DNA of 38,588 nucleotides from Cyclobacteriaceae bacterium (GCA_025055435.1 JANWWN010000030.1:1-38588), one strand, 5' to 3'; positions 7,933 to 17,186 are shown, counted from the stretch's first letter. Program-made: numbers and translations. Notes: generated by a model not told the origin, from the letters alone.

Positions 7933-9127
7933 GCATCCGTTCAATGATAGCCTGAACAATATCGCGGGCTACTTCCTTTTTATCCTTCAAACCAAAAGCC
8001 TGCTCCTTTAACGAGCGGTCGATAATGGTTATTTTATTGGTATCGTGGCCGAAGGCCGCACCCGCATCGTTGGGCGAGTTCAGCACGATGAAATCAAAAT
8101 TTTTTGACTTCAGTTTTTTTACCGCATTTTCCTTCTCGTTTTCTGTTTCCAGGGCAAAGCCTACAATCAACTGACCGTTCTTTTTCATTTCGCCCAACGA
8201 CCGGGCAATATCATGGGTTTTAACCAGTTCAAGAATAAGCTTGTCTTCTTCTTTTTTTATTTTCTGACCGGCCACGGCTTTCGGTTTATAATCGGCTACG
8301 GCAGCAGCCAAGACTGCGATATCCGTTTCCGGAAAAATCTGCGTAGCGGCCGCGTGCATTTCTTCGGCAGAAGTAACACGCACTACGTGAACATTTCTGC
8401 TGCCGGGCTGCAGGTTAACCGGACCAGTTATCAATGTTACCTCGGCACCGGCTGCATCAAGCGCGTTGGCAATAGCAAAACCCATCTTACCCGATGAATG
8501 GTTTCCGATGAAGCGCACCGGGTCGATAGCTTCGTGTGTTGGACCGGCTGTTACGAGCGCCTTCTTACCTTTCAGCGGAAGCGATGCGAAAAAAAAATGT
8601 TCCAGCCACTGGACAATCGATTCCGGCTCGGCCATACGTCCGGTTCCGGTTAAGCCGCTGGCCAGCTCACCAAAGGCAGGCTCGATGATATAATTACCGA
8701 AATTTTTAAGACGTGAAAAATTTTCCTGCGTTGCCGGATGTTGCAGCATGTCCAGGTCCATGGCGGGCGCCAGCACCACCGGACAGCGTGCCGATAAGTA
8801 AACAGCCAATAGCAGGTTATCGCAAATACCCTGTGCCATCTTTGCCACCGTATTGGCGCTGGCCGGTGCAATGAGCAGGACATCGGCCCATAATCCCAGC
8901 TCAACATGGTTATTCCAAAGACCGCTTTTGTCTTTTACAAACTCGGTAAGAACCGGATTTTTTGATAAGGTGGCGAGCGTTACCGGAGTAATAAAGTCAT
9001 GTGCTGCCGGCGTCATGATAATTTTTACCTCAGCACCTGCTTTAACCAGTAAACGGGTTAGTACAGCCGACTTATATGCAGCAATGCTGCCCGTTACACC
9101 CAACAATATGCGCTTACCGGACAGCAT
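7925..9127 (-). CDS. coaBC: Bifunctional CoaBC (PPC decarboxylase / PPC synthetase)
   Basis: CoaBC makes 4'-phosphopantetheine in coenzyme A synthesis: CoaB joins phosphopantothenate to cysteine and CoaC decarboxylates the product. The FMN-binding CoaC half (about 1-185) shows [10 protein letters not shown], the catalytic His in [11 protein letters not shown] (H74), PASANT (88-93) and the PAMDLDM clamp. The CoaB half starts near residue 188 and contains [16 protein letters not shown] and NHSSGKMG, with the lysine block near [15 protein letters not shown]. The length of 400 residues is normal. It starts 12 bases after rpoZ stops and overlaps porD. Confidence 0.96.
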   Translation of the reverse strand: MLSGKRILLGVTGSIAAYKSAVLTRLLVKAGAEVKIIMTPAAHDFITPVTLATLSKNPVLTEFVKDKSGLWNNHVELGLWADVLLIAPASANTVAKMAQGICDNLLLAVYLSARCPVVLAPAMDLDMLQHPATQENFSRLKNFGNYIIEPAFGELASGLTGTGRMAEPESIVQWLEHFFFASLPLKGKKALVTAGPTHEAIDPVRFIGNHSSGKMGFAIANALDAAGAEVTLITGPVNLQPGSRNVHVVRVTSAEEMHAAATQIFPETDIAVLAAAVADYKPKAVAGQKIKKEEDKLILELVKTHDIARSLGEMKKNGQLIVGFALETENEKENAVKKLKSKNFDFIVLNSPNDAGAAFGHDTNKITIIDRSLKEQAFGLKDKKEVARDIVQAIIERMHA

Positions 9128-9139
9128 GAGTTAAACCAA

Positions 9140-9466
9140 TTAAGCTTTGGTTTCGAGCGGCTCGTCTTCGCCACGGTAACGGAAGTTGAGTTTTCCTTCC
9201 AGGAATTCTTCCGTGGCAATGGTGGTGGGCTTGGGCATGCGCTCGTAAAACTTGGATATCTCGATCTGCTCGCGGTTTTCAAATATTTCTTCCAGGTTGT
9301 CAACGGTAGTAGCGAACTCCGCCAGTTTGGCGTTAAGCTCTTCTTTCAAATCGACTGCAATCTGACGTGCCCTTTGCGAAAGAATCGCTACGGTTTCATA
9401 AATATTGCCCGTAGGTGCTGAAAGTTTATCTAAATCGCGGGTAATAACGGATGTTTGTACAGCCAT
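9140..9466 (-). CDS. rpoZ: RNA polymerase Rpb6/omega subunit
   Basis: The 108-residue protein is the Bacteroidota form of the omega subunit, which helps fold and hold the beta' subunit of RNA polymerase. The recognisable part is TGNIYETVAILSQRARQIAVDL (about residues 19-40), followed by an acidic helix and the KPTTIATEEFLEGKL segment. It lies between bamD and coaBC in the leftward operon, as in many Bacteroidota. Confidence 0.88.
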   Translation of the reverse strand: MAVQTSVITRDLDKLSAPTGNIYETVAILSQRARQIAVDLKEELNAKLAEFATTVDNLEEIFENREQIEISKFYERMPKPTTIATEEFLEGKLNFRYRGEDEPLETKA

Positions 9467-9489
9467 AGTAGTGTTTATGTTTTATGTTT

Positions 9490-10290
9490 CTATGTGTTTA
9501 CGTTTTTGAGTTTTCCGAGTTTTTCAAGGCTTTCGGTATAGTACCGTTCCGCTTCCTTTAAAAACGGACTTTCCGGATAGCGGTCAACAAACTGCAGATA
9601 ATCATTAACCACTTCCTGATAGCGCTCCTTTTGCCGCGCCTGGATACTTTCTTCAGCCAGTTTATATTCCGATACCATAATCAGGAAGTGCGCTTCTTCA
9701 ACATAGCGGGAATCGGGAAAGTTCTTGGTAAAATTCTCCAATGCCACAATGGCGGCCTTGTAATAGCGAAGTTTCAAATACTGTTTTGCGTTGGTAAAGC
9801 CCTTTTCTTCCAGCCTCAACTGGATGGTGTTGATAACATCCAGTGCCTCATCGCGGTATTTGCTTCGCGGATAGCGATTTAAAAACTCCTGCATGGAAGC
9901 CATTGCTTCGATGCTTTCGGTCTGGTCCAGGTTCGGGCCGGGTGATGATTTATATAAGGAGTAGGCATACATGTACCGTGCTTCTTCAGCCAGCGTACTA
10001 CGGCCATAGGTTTCGTAAAAGGACTTGAACTGTTCGGAAGCCAGCAGATAAAGTTTCTGATAGTACTGACAATAAGCCAGTGTAAACATGGCTTTTTCGG
10101 CTTCGGGCAGGCCGCGGATAATGGGCATAATCTGCTCGAGCAGCACAGAAGCGCGGTAATAATCTTTTTTGGCGTAGTAATTCAGGCTGGCTTCAAATTT
10201 TACCCGCCAGTCGGGGTTTTTTTCAATCTTCCTGAATTTGCTGCAGGAAGCAAGCATAAAAACCGCCAAAATAAAGCCAAATACGCGCAT
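9490..10290 (-). CDS. bamD: Outer membrane assembly lipoprotein BamD (YfiO)
   Basis: BamD is the essential lipoprotein partner of BamA in inserting beta-barrels into the outer membrane. From the ATG at 10288-10290 the protein has a lipoprotein signal ending in the lipobox LASC (cysteine near residue 16), followed by tetratricopeptide-like helical repeats, such as YRASVLLEQIMPIIRGLPEA and YKAAIVALENFTKNFPDSRY. The total of 266 residues is typical. An in-frame start seven codons upstream would lie within the likely promoter: a perfect -7 box (TATATTTG on the minus strand) ends only seven bases before this ATG. It is the first gene of the bamD-rpoZ-coaBC-porD-recN operon. Confidence 0.92.
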   Translation of the reverse strand: MRVFGFILAVFMLASCSKFRKIEKNPDWRVKFEASLNYYAKKDYYRASVLLEQIMPIIRGLPEAEKAMFTLAYCQYYQKLYLLASEQFKSFYETYGRSTLAEEARYMYAYSLYKSSPGPNLDQTESIEAMASMQEFLNRYPRSKYRDEALDVINTIQLRLEEKGFTNAKQYLKLRYYKAAIVALENFTKNFPDSRYVEEAHFLIMVSEYKLAEESIQARQKERYQEVVNDYLQFVDRYPESPFLKEAERYYTESLEKLGKLKNVNT

Positions 10291-10297
10291 AAGCCTG

Positions 10298-10305
10298 CAA
10301 ATATA
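10298..10305 (-). promoter_or_regulatory. -7 promoter box of the bamD operon
   Basis: The minus strand reads TATATTTG, an exact match to the Bacteroidota -7 consensus TAnnTTTG. The expected transcription start is about four bases further, at most a few bases before the bamD ATG, so the leader is almost absent. No clear -33 TTG element is seen. Confidence 0.6.
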
Positions 10306-10326
10306 GCACATTGTAACATTGCCCGC

Positions 10327-11829
10327 TCAGCCCTTCCTCCTCACCACATCCGACCGCCTGGGCCGGGAATCGCCCAGCCATATGAAACCCTTCAGACGGG
10401 TTTTTTCCTTCACCAGTTCGTGTGGCGGAATAAATTCCGCCTCGGGTTTTACGTAAAACGTAACGTTGTTGGCCACACCATCTTTAAAACGAATGGTGAT
10501 GTTACTGCAAATGATTTTATTCATTCCGATAAAGGCATTGGTCTTGTCTTCCAGCGCAAAGAACAAACTCTCCCCGTTGCCGTCAACTACCACATGACTC
10601 AGCTGCTGATTACGAAAGTAAGCGGTCATCTTTCTGCCTTTCATCTGATTATAATTTTTCAGCGTATCCACGGAGATAACGAACGAATTCGATGTGAGAA
10701 ATACTTTACTGATTTGACCGCGCTCGATGAGCATCGTAATCGTATCGGCCAGCATCTGATTGCCCTGAGTCCATAATACCGGACTGCGATAAAAATACAA
10801 CATGGAGTCAGCCTGATGATACACAACCGAGTCCGCAAGGCCCTGCATATCCGACTTCCAAATTTTAACATGATGATAGGCCAGCAGGCGTTTTCGGCCG
10901 GGGTCGGGATGGTCAATGTTTACCAGTGTATCAGCCGACAGGAACAATGTATCGCCTTCATCAGCAACCTTGGCCAGCCATGCGTTACCATATACCTTTC
11001 CAATGTTGTTTTTCCGGTCAAAAATGGACTCATCTCCGTAGATGGTTAAATTTTCCTCTTTGGATGTCATCACCACGTTGCCCTGAACGCGGTAAAATCT
11101 GCGCTGGTCATCCAGAAATATGCGCTCACCTTTGATGCTGTAGGATTGGCTTTCGGCCATACCACGTGCCAGGGCCGACTGCTGCGTTTTGGTGTCGTAC
11201 TGACCTCCCTCGTAAACCGCCTTATTGTTGTCTTTATCAATTACCGTAGTAGGCGTGCGAAAGTAGATGATTTTTGTTGCCGAGTTGTACTGCAGGCTGT
11301 CGGAGGTCATCGTATAGTCCGGATTTTTCACCACCACATCCCGCTTGAACGATGCCAGGTTATTATTTACATTGTAATATCCTTTACGGCTGGTTAACAC
11401 ATTGATGCTGTCCACCAGTCGGCCACCGTTAAAATACCGGGCCTCATTCCGCTCACGGTCGAAGTCAAGGAAGTCGGTGTACAGTGTGGCTGTCTGCAGT
11501 TTGGTAAACACTACTTTCTGCCTCAGCTTAGCCAGTCGCCTGTTGCCATCGTATTCTCCGCGCACCGCAGTAATGGTTACCGAGTCGCCATCGGTTATGC
11601 GCACGTTACCATATGCTTCTACCCGGTTGGCCTTTCGGAAAAACAAAGCTGAGTCACAGTAAATGGTCGTGCGATTCTGAACAAACACCACATTGCCAAT
11701 AACGCGGTCGAAGCGCTCATCACCACGCCTGCCTCCGCGCAACTGGTCGGCCTGTTTGAGTGTGATACGGCTTTGTCCGTACAACGCCAGACTAAACAAC
11801 ACCAGCAAAACCGATAACAAGCGCACCAT
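10327..11829 (-). CDS. OstA/LptA-like outer membrane biogenesis protein
   Basis: The 500-residue protein begins with a signal peptide (MVRLLSVLLVLFSLALYGQ) and continues with OstA-like beta repeats: FDRVIGNVVFVQNRTTIYCD, then DGDSVTITAVRGEYDGN, GGQYDTKTQQSALARG, FYRVQGNVVMTSKEENLTIY. This fold in LptA and the LptD N-terminus binds lipid A and bridges lipopolysaccharide across the periplasm. The protein is longer than E. coli LptA and has the length usual for Bacteroidota OstA-like proteins. The start at 11829 is chosen over an in-frame Met 29 codons upstream because the signal peptide and a perfect -7 box (minus strand, 11837-11844) fit it. It follows the bamD operon region, again envelope biogenesis. 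Confidence 0.85.
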   Translation of the reverse strand: MVRLLSVLLVLFSLALYGQSRITLKQADQLRGGRRGDERFDRVIGNVVFVQNRTTIYCDSALFFRKANRVEAYGNVRITDGDSVTITAVRGEYDGNRRLAKLRQKVVFTKLQTATLYTDFLDFDRERNEARYFNGGRLVDSINVLTSRKGYYNVNNNLASFKRDVVVKNPDYTMTSDSLQYNSATKIIYFRTPTTVIDKDNNKAVYEGGQYDTKTQQSALARGMAESQSYSIKGERIFLDDQRRFYRVQGNVVMTSKEENLTIYGDESIFDRKNNIGKVYGNAWLAKVADEGDTLFLSADTLVNIDHPDPGRKRLLAYHHVKIWKSDMQGLADSVVYHQADSMLYFYRSPVLWTQGNQMLADTITMLIERGQISKVFLTSNSFVISVDTLKNYNQMKGRKMTAYFRNQQLSHVVVDGNGESLFFALEDKTNAFIGMNKIICSNITIRFKDGVANNVTFYVKPEAEFIPPHELVKEKTRLKGFIWLGDSRPRRSDVVRRKG

Positions 11830-11836
11830 AAGCCGA

Positions 11837-11844
11837 CAAAAGTA
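11837..11844 (-). promoter_or_regulatory. -7 promoter box of the OstA-like gene
   Basis: The minus strand reads TACTTTTG, an exact TAnnTTTG match. It ends seven bases before the ATG, implying a leader of about four bases. It lies 24 bases from the opposing tilS box, so the two promoters are back to back. Confidence 0.6.
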
Positions 11845-11868
11845 ATCAAAAACCGAACCAGGCTTTGG

Positions 11869-11876
11869 TATCTTTG
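11869..11876 (+). promoter_or_regulatory. -7 promoter box of tilS
   Basis: TATCTTTG is an exact match to TAnnTTTG and ends four bases before the GTG start codon of tilS. The expected transcription start falls on or next to the GTG, so the mRNA is likely leaderless. Confidence 0.6.
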
Positions 11877-11880
11877 TACC

Positions 11881-13206
11881 GTGCTCGAACAGTTTACCGC
11901 ACATATCCGTCAACATAACCTTTGCTCACCAACCGACCGGCTTTTGCTGGCCATCAGTGGTGGGATGGATTCGATGACCATGCTTCACCTGTTCGTTTCA
12001 GCAGGTTATAACAATCTGGCCGTTGCCCATGCCAACTTCCGCCTACGCGGAAAAGAATCGGATGAGGATGAGCAGTTTGTGCAGCAATATTCTGCGGCAC
12101 GCGGTATTGCATTTTTCAAACGCCACTTCGACACGGAAAACTATGCCCGGCAAAATGGCATTTCGGTTCAGATGGCCGCACGCGAACTGCGCTACTCCTG
12201 GTTCGATGAACTTATTGAACAGGAAAATTTTTCGGCTGTTGCCACTGCCCATACGCTTACCGATGCCATTGAAACATCACTGATGAATTTTCTCCATGGC
12301 GCTCCCGCTGAAGGTTTGGCCGGCATACCGGTAAAAAACAACCGGGTTATCAGGCCATTGCTTTTTGCCTCACGAAAAGAAGTTGAACATTACGCCCGCG
12401 AAAACCGGATAACCTGGCGGGAAGACTCCAGTAATGCTTCAGATAAATACCTGCGTAATTATTTACGACATCATGTACTGCCGCATTTCAGTCAGGTTAA
12501 TCCTTCGTGGGAAGATAATGCCGGGCGCACCCTGGAAAAACTTCATGGCTCTTTAATCCTGCAACAACTGGGCCTGAAGCTGATAACAGAAAAATTTATC
12601 CGTACTGAACCAACCTGCGTTACACTGTCGAAAGAATTTTTTCGCACAAACGCTCATCCGCTGATTCTGCACAAGCTGATTGAAGACTACGGATTCAACT
12701 ATCCGACATGCGTTAACATAATGAAAGCCGTTCACGAGCAACCCGGAAAAAAATTTTTAAGTGCCACTCACCAGCTAACCATTGACCGCGATGCGCTGAT
12801 TATCACGCCACACCCCTCAACAAACGAAGACGTTCTCATCGGGCAAGAACAACCGAAAGCCGTAATGGGCAGCCGACAGCTTGTTTTTCATCCTGCCCGC
12901 ATAAGTGAACGACCTGCAGCACCTGCTTCAGCAGTGCTTGATGCGGATAAACTTGTATTCCCCCTGCGTTGGCGCGCCTGGAAACCAGGCGATTATTTTT
13001 ATCCGCTTGGCCTTGGACACCGGAAAAAAATCAGCGACTTCCTGATTGATAACAAAATTCCGCTGCCGGAAAAAAACCGCGTTACCGTGCTCGAGTCCGG
13101 AGGTAAAGTTGCATGGGTGGTGGGCTACCGCATTGATGACCGCTTTAAAATTACCTCAGAAACCAAACGGGCTATCTGCATAACCCTTTGCACAGATTTT
13201 ACCTGA
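11881..13206 (+). CDS. tilS: tRNA(Ile)-lysidine synthase
   Basis: TilS attaches lysine to C34 of tRNA-Ile(CAU) so that it reads AUA instead of AUG; the gene is normally essential. The N-terminal N-type ATP pyrophosphatase domain carries the PP-loop SGGMDS (residues 26-31), then NFRLRGKESDEDE and the TAHTLTDAIETSLMNFL block. The C-terminal TilS domain shows WRAWKPGDYFYPLGLG and KKISDFLIDNKIP. The 441-residue length is right. The only usable start is GTG at 11881, since the next in-frame ATG lies inside the PP-loop, and the promoter box abuts it. Confidence 0.95.
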   Translation: MLEQFTAHIRQHNLCSPTDRLLLAISGGMDSMTMLHLFVSAGYNNLAVAHANFRLRGKESDEDEQFVQQYSAARGIAFFKRHFDTENYARQNGISVQMAARELRYSWFDELIEQENFSAVATAHTLTDAIETSLMNFLHGAPAEGLAGIPVKNNRVIRPLLFASRKEVEHYARENRITWREDSSNASDKYLRNYLRHHVLPHFSQVNPSWEDNAGRTLEKLHGSLILQQLGLKLITEKFIRTEPTCVTLSKEFFRTNAHPLILHKLIEDYGFNYPTCVNIMKAVHEQPGKKFLSATHQLTIDRDALIITPHPSTNEDVLIGQEQPKAVMGSRQLVFHPARISERPAAPASAVLDADKLVFPLRWRAWKPGDYFYPLGLGHRKKISDFLIDNKIPLPEKNRVTVLESGGKVAWVVGYRIDDRFKITSETKRAICITLCTDFT

Positions 13207-13298
13207 TAATCTTTTTCTTTGACCGCTCTATTGATAAATTGCCGGCCGTTTTGCCCTGCCCGGGCGACTGATTTACGCAAACAAAAAATTAGTTCACC

Positions 13299-14228
13299 AT
13301 GAAAGTTACCGTAGTAGGTGCCGGCAATGTAGGCGCCACCTGTGCCGATGTGCTGGCCTATCGCGAAGTCGCGAACGAAATTGTTTTGGTTGATATTAAA
13401 GAAGGACTTGCCGAAGGCAAGGCACTCGACATCTGGCAGAAAGCTCCGATTGATTTGTACGACACCCGAACCGTTGGTTCTACCAACGATTACAGTAAAA
13501 CAGCCAACTCCGATGTGGTGGTCATTACCTCGGGTTTGCCGCGCAAACCGGGTATGAGCCGCGATGACCTCATCGGTACCAATGCCGGCATTGTAAAATC
13601 GGTTACGGAAAATGTGATTAAACATTCTCCTAATGCCATTATCATCGTGGTGTCCAACCCGCTGGATGTGATGACCTATCAGGCTCATCTTACCTCCAGG
13701 CTGCCGCGCACCCGCGTGTTTGGTATGGCCGGTATCCTCGACACCGCCCGCTACCGCGCCTTCCTGGCTGAAGCCCTGAATATTTCACCGAAGGACATTC
13801 AGGCCATGCTGCTGGGAGGTCATGGCGACACCATGGTACCGCTGCCGCGCTACACCACCGTGGCCGGTATTCCGGTAACGGAGTTAATAGACCGCGACAA
13901 GCTGAATGCCATCCTGGAGCGCACAAAAGTTGGTGGTGGCGAACTGGTAAAGCTCATGGGTACCTCAGCATGGTATGCGCCCGGCTCGGCTACGGCACAA
14001 ATGGTGGAAGCTATTATAAAAGACCAGCGCAGGGTGTTTCCGGTGTGCGTGAAACTGGAAGGCGAGTACGGCATTAAAGATTGCTATCTGGGTGTTCCGG
14101 TTATTCTGGGTAAAAACGGTATCGAGAAAATCATTGAACTGGATTTAAATGCGGAAGAACGCGCCTTGCTGGAGACCAGCCGTAAGCACGTGCGCGAAGT
14201 GATGGATGTGCTGGAGAAACTGGGCTAA
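13299..14228 (+). CDS. mdh: Malate dehydrogenase (NAD)
   Basis: The enzyme interconverts malate and oxaloacetate in the citric acid cycle. The 309-residue protein is of the lactate-dehydrogenase-like malate dehydrogenase type. It shows the Rossmann motif VVGAGNVGA (G7 to G12), an Asp at position 32 (LVDIKEG) that selects NAD, the mobile loop GLPRKPGMSR with substrate arginines, the SNPLDVMTY block, D148, and the catalytic histidine of GGHGDTMVPL (H175). Its stop overlaps the stop of the opposing HAD gene by four bases. A 92-base gap separates it from tilS and shows no clear promoter box. Confidence 0.95.
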   Translation: MKVTVVGAGNVGATCADVLAYREVANEIVLVDIKEGLAEGKALDIWQKAPIDLYDTRTVGSTNDYSKTANSDVVVITSGLPRKPGMSRDDLIGTNAGIVKSVTENVIKHSPNAIIIVVSNPLDVMTYQAHLTSRLPRTRVFGMAGILDTARYRAFLAEALNISPKDIQAMLLGGHGDTMVPLPRYTTVAGIPVTELIDRDKLNAILERTKVGGGELVKLMGTSAWYAPGSATAQMVEAIIKDQRRVFPVCVKLEGEYGIKDCYLGVPVILGKNGIEKIIELDLNAEERALLETSRKHVREVMDVLEKLG

Positions 14229-14884
14229 TCCATCAGACGGTACAGGTCGTTCAGCGAAAGCTGATTAAAATTTTCAACCGTCAGATCGGCATCCGCCAAC
14301 TCATCGGGTGTATGCGTGGTTGTGATGCCGATTACTTTTGAGCCGGCTGCTTTCCCGGCCTTTATACCCGACAGCGAGTCTTCCATTACGATGCATCGTT
14401 CATTTGGCAACTGCAATGCGGCAGCTGCCTTCAGATAAATTTCAGGGTTCGGCTTTCCGTTTGTAACCGACCGCTCATCCAGCACGATGCGAAAGTGATG
14501 CCGCACCGGGATGTGCTGCATCAAAAATTCCACATTGGCAGGTGGCGCGGAGGTAGTCAGTGCACAGGGAATATTGGCCGATTGCAGATCGTTCAGAAAA
14601 CCGATCAATCCTTCCACAGGTCTTACATAAGGCGCATACATTTGCCTGAACAAAGCTTCCTTTTCATCGGCATAACGCTGCAGCGCTTCACTGGTAAGTT
14701 TGCCAAACAGCGCGGTAATCCAATCTGTATTGGTTCGGCCGTAGATGCGCCGTTTCATTTCATCTTCGGTAAGGGAAAAACCGTACTTTTCACAAAACTG
14801 ACGAATGGCAACCTGATGAAACGGATTGGTGTCGGCAATCACACCATCCATATCAAACAGCACCGCAAGTTGTTTTTCTTTCAT
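14225..14884 (-). CDS. HAD-superfamily phosphatase / phosphomutase (beta-PGM-like)
   Basis: From the ATG at 14882-14884 the 219-residue protein has the HAD motif I AVLFDMDGVIADTNPFH (the first Asp is the nucleophile), motif II LTTSAPP, the motif III lysine in NGKPNPEIY, and motif IV MEDSLSGIKAGKAAG. The cap is the helical type of the beta-phosphoglucomutase subfamily. It acts on a phosphorylated small molecule in the cytoplasm, which cannot be specified. The ATG overlaps the stop of the methyltransferase gene (ATGA), a strong sign of co-translation and the reason for choosing this start over an in-frame one 51 bases upstream. Confidence 0.85.
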   Translation of the reverse strand: MKEKQLAVLFDMDGVIADTNPFHQVAIRQFCEKYGFSLTEDEMKRRIYGRTNTDWITALFGKLTSEALQRYADEKEALFRQMYAPYVRPVEGLIGFLNDLQSANIPCALTTSAPPANVEFLMQHIPVRHHFRIVLDERSVTNGKPNPEIYLKAAAALQLPNERCIVMEDSLSGIKAGKAAGSKVIGITTTHTPDELADADLTVENFNQLSLNDLYRLMD

Positions 14885-15648
14885 TTTCTGCCGATGTAAA
14901 TTTTTTCTGTTGAAACCAATCCATGCCTCCGGCATATTTCCTCTCCCAGCTCGGCGGCAAATGCACTTTCTTCAGCTCGTAATCCGGATTGGGCAATGCG
15001 GAGGATGTAGTCCTTGCCATATCTGCGCAGGTGGTCCGCCTGTCCGTAATGTTTTTCTCTTTCACGTGCCGATGTTACCGAGGCATCTTCAATTGTTGTT
15101 TCGGGTACAGGGCTGAAAAAAGGAACCTGAAGTATGGCGAATCCGCCCGGCCGCAACACCCGATGAATTTCACGTAACGCCTGTCGGTCATCCGGCACAT
15201 GCTCCAGCACATGGTTGCAAAGCACCACATCAAAATTGTTATCCGCAAAAGGCATAGCCTGAATATCCGTTTTTATTTTTGCCCAGGGCGACTCCAGGTC
15301 AGCCGTTATATAGTGTGCACCATGTTGTTTTTCAAATGGCCGGATAAAGCAGATTTCCGGAGCAAGGTGCAGAACGTCCAAGGACTTTTTGAAAAAATCG
15401 GTTCGCTCCTTCAGATACAGCCAGATGAGCCGGTGGCGTTCCAACGACAAACACTTCGGACACAGGGCATTGGAACGCGACCGAATACGACCGTAGGGTA
15501 AAAATTTTTTGAACGAACCGTTGCACACCGGACAAACCACCTCATTACCACGTAAGAACCACGCTGCCAGGCACAGGAAAGGCCTGGCCAGCCGTTGTAA
15601 TACCGGGCGCGGAACAAAGCGGATTACCAAAGAAATAAATCGCCTCAT
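14881..15648 (-). CDS. SAM-dependent methyltransferase with N-terminal CxxC pairs
   Basis: The 255-residue protein has a hydrophobic N-terminal stretch, then two cysteine pairs (CPVC at C39/C42 and CPKC at C63/C66) that could bind zinc, then a class I methyltransferase domain: the glycine-poor motif I segment VLHLAPE, VVLCNHVLEHVPDD and REIHRVLRPGGFAILQVPF, the last being the classic post-motif of the Methyltransf_11 group. The substrate is unknown. It is the upstream gene of a two-gene operon with the HAD protein and diverges from the sigma factor gene. Confidence 0.8.
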   Translation of the reverse strand: MRRFISLVIRFVPRPVLQRLARPFLCLAAWFLRGNEVVCPVCNGSFKKFLPYGRIRSRSNALCPKCLSLERHRLIWLYLKERTDFFKKSLDVLHLAPEICFIRPFEKQHGAHYITADLESPWAKIKTDIQAMPFADNNFDVVLCNHVLEHVPDDRQALREIHRVLRPGGFAILQVPFFSPVPETTIEDASVTSAREREKHYGQADHLRRYGKDYILRIAQSGLRAEESAFAAELGEEICRRHGLVSTEKIYIGRK

Positions 15649-15754
15649 GAAGCCGCTAAAATACGGCTCATTACAGCCCGGGCAAAAAGAAGTGCCGCAC
15701 CGTAAAACTTTTTTACCTTCGTTATCATCTTACCCGCAGAACTGCAGTTATTCA

Positions 15755-16384
15755 ATGAAATATTCCGGCCAGCCCGATGGCATGATGCAAACCGATTCGC
15801 TGATCATACAAGCCTGTAACGGAGATGAACAGGCCCGAAGCCGGCTGGTGCAGTTATGGTACAAACGGATTTACAACTATTGCTATAAATTTTTTATGGA
15901 CCATGACCTGGCCATGGAAGCAACGCAGAAAACCTTCATCAGTATGTACCGCAACCTGTCATCGCTGCAGGATACGGGGCGCTTTAAAAGCTGGCTGTAC
16001 ACCATTTGTGTGAACCAGTGCCGCGAAGAAATGCGTAAGCATAAGAAAGACCGCGCAGTTTCGCTTGACACAGATTACCTGTATGTACATGACGAATCGG
16101 CTGCATGGGAGAAGGCCCTGCACCGCCACGAAAATCCCGAAAGGGAATATGCGCGCCAGGAACTGGCCGAACTGATGCAGCAATGTCTGAAAGAGCTGAG
16201 CGATGAACAACGCGAAGTGATTATTATGAAAGAATACGAAGGCATGAAGTTCAGGGAAATAGCCGATGTGCTGAACATTCCGGAAAACACAGCCAAGTCG
16301 CGCCTGTACTATGGCCTAAGTGCGCTGAAGAAGATTTTGGAGAAACGAAACATCACCATTGAATTACTGAACGATGAAAACTGA
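15755..16384 (+). CDS. ECF-type RNA polymerase sigma factor
   Basis: The 209-residue protein (start MKYSGQPDGMMQTDSLI) has sigma region 2 (DEQARSRLVQLWYKRIYNYC, then AMEATQKTFISMYRNLSSL and FKSWLYTICVNQC) and region 4 with a helix-turn-helix (LSDEQREVIIMKEYEGMKFR, then EIADVLNIPENTAKSRLYYG). It directs RNA polymerase to a small set of promoters in response to an envelope signal. The next gene overlaps it by 11 bases and looks like its anti-sigma factor. A much longer in-frame reading upstream crosses the promoter region and is discarded. A -7-like TACCTTCG lies at 15714-15721. Confidence 0.92.
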   Translation: MKYSGQPDGMMQTDSLIIQACNGDEQARSRLVQLWYKRIYNYCYKFFMDHDLAMEATQKTFISMYRNLSSLQDTGRFKSWLYTICVNQCREEMRKHKKDRAVSLDTDYLYVHDESAAWEKALHRHENPEREYARQELAELMQQCLKELSDEQREVIIMKEYEGMKFREIADVLNIPENTAKSRLYYGLSALKKILEKRNITIELLNDEN

Positions 16385-17186
16385 AAAAAACTTTCCGGAA
16401 AGCCTGTTGATGGCGTACCTGTATGGCGAAGCGAGCGAATTGGAAAGACAGCAAGTAGAGCAATACCTTGCCGAAAATCCGAAGGCAAGAGCTGAGTTGC
16501 TTGCGCTTAAGGAAGTGCGCAAAAAACTGGCAGCCCTGCCCGATAAGGAAGTAATCATTCCTGCCCTGCCGGTGACGGCGCATCACCGTGAATCGGATAT
16601 GCGATTACTCAAAACGTTGCTGGCCGTGGCTGCCTCTGCTGCCATCATTTTAATCAGCTTATGGCTCACCAACACACACATCAGTTGGTCGGATAAGGAA
16701 ATCCGCATCAGCTTTGGCAGTCAACCGAACAGCCACACCGGCACAGCACTCACTCACGAAGAAGTTCAGGCCATGATTGACCAGGCCCTGCGCAGCAAAA
16801 GACTGAACGAAACATCTGCAGCCCTCACCGAGCAGCAGGTACGCGAGTGGATAAGAGCCTCGGTTGCACCGGTAACACAACCGGCAAACTCCATTTCCGA
16901 TGAGCAACTAAAACAATACACCTCTGCTTTGTACGCCGAAAATGCACGGCTGATGCGCGAGTTCATCAACCTGTCGGCCCGCGAACAACAGCAGGCCTTT
17001 GAAGAAATGCTGATTGACTTTAGTGCTTACCTTAATCAGCAACGCCAGAATGATCTGCAAAACCTGTATTCCCGGCTGAATGCCCTTGAGCAGAACACGG
17101 AGTTGTACAAACAGGAAACCGACCAGCTTTTAACAGGCATAATGGCTTCGGTATCATCAACACCCGCAAGGGAAATCAAAAATTAA
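16374..17186 (+). CDS. Putative anti-sigma factor, single-pass membrane protein
   Basis: The 270-residue protein has a cytoplasmic N-terminal domain with the zinc-less anti-sigma look (LLMAYLYGEASELERQQVEQ and YLAENPKARAELLAL, residues about 11-45), one membrane helix at about 79-99, and a periplasmic C-terminal part that is mostly helical, Gln/Glu/Ala-rich and likely coiled coil. The layout and the 11-base overlap with the sigma gene are what mark it as the anti-sigma factor; direct homology was not established. The signal it senses is unknown. Confidence 0.75.
   Translation: MKTEKNFPESLLMAYLYGEASELERQQVEQYLAENPKARAELLALKEVRKKLAALPDKEVIIPALPVTAHHRESDMRLLKTLLAVAASAAIILISLWLTNTHISWSDKEIRISFGSQPNSHTGTALTHEEVQAMIDQALRSKRLNETSAALTEQQVREWIRASVAPVTQPANSISDEQLKQYTSALYAENARLMREFINLSAREQQQAFEEMLIDFSAYLNQQRQNDLQNLYSRLNALEQNTELYKQETDQLLTGIMASVSSTPAREIKN

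Noticed and set aside
13125-13688. A 187-codon minus-strand frame across the tilS end and mdh start
   Set aside because: It overlaps two well-supported genes on the other strand and its protein has no recognisable features.
15509-15754. Upstream extension of the sigma factor frame
   Set aside because: The 82 extra codons overlap the divergent methyltransferase start and the likely promoter region and do not resemble sigma factor sequence.
16573-16588. GTGACGGCG...TCACC palindrome as another operator
   Set aside because: It lies inside the anti-sigma coding region, the gap is seven instead of six bases, and no gene start follows.
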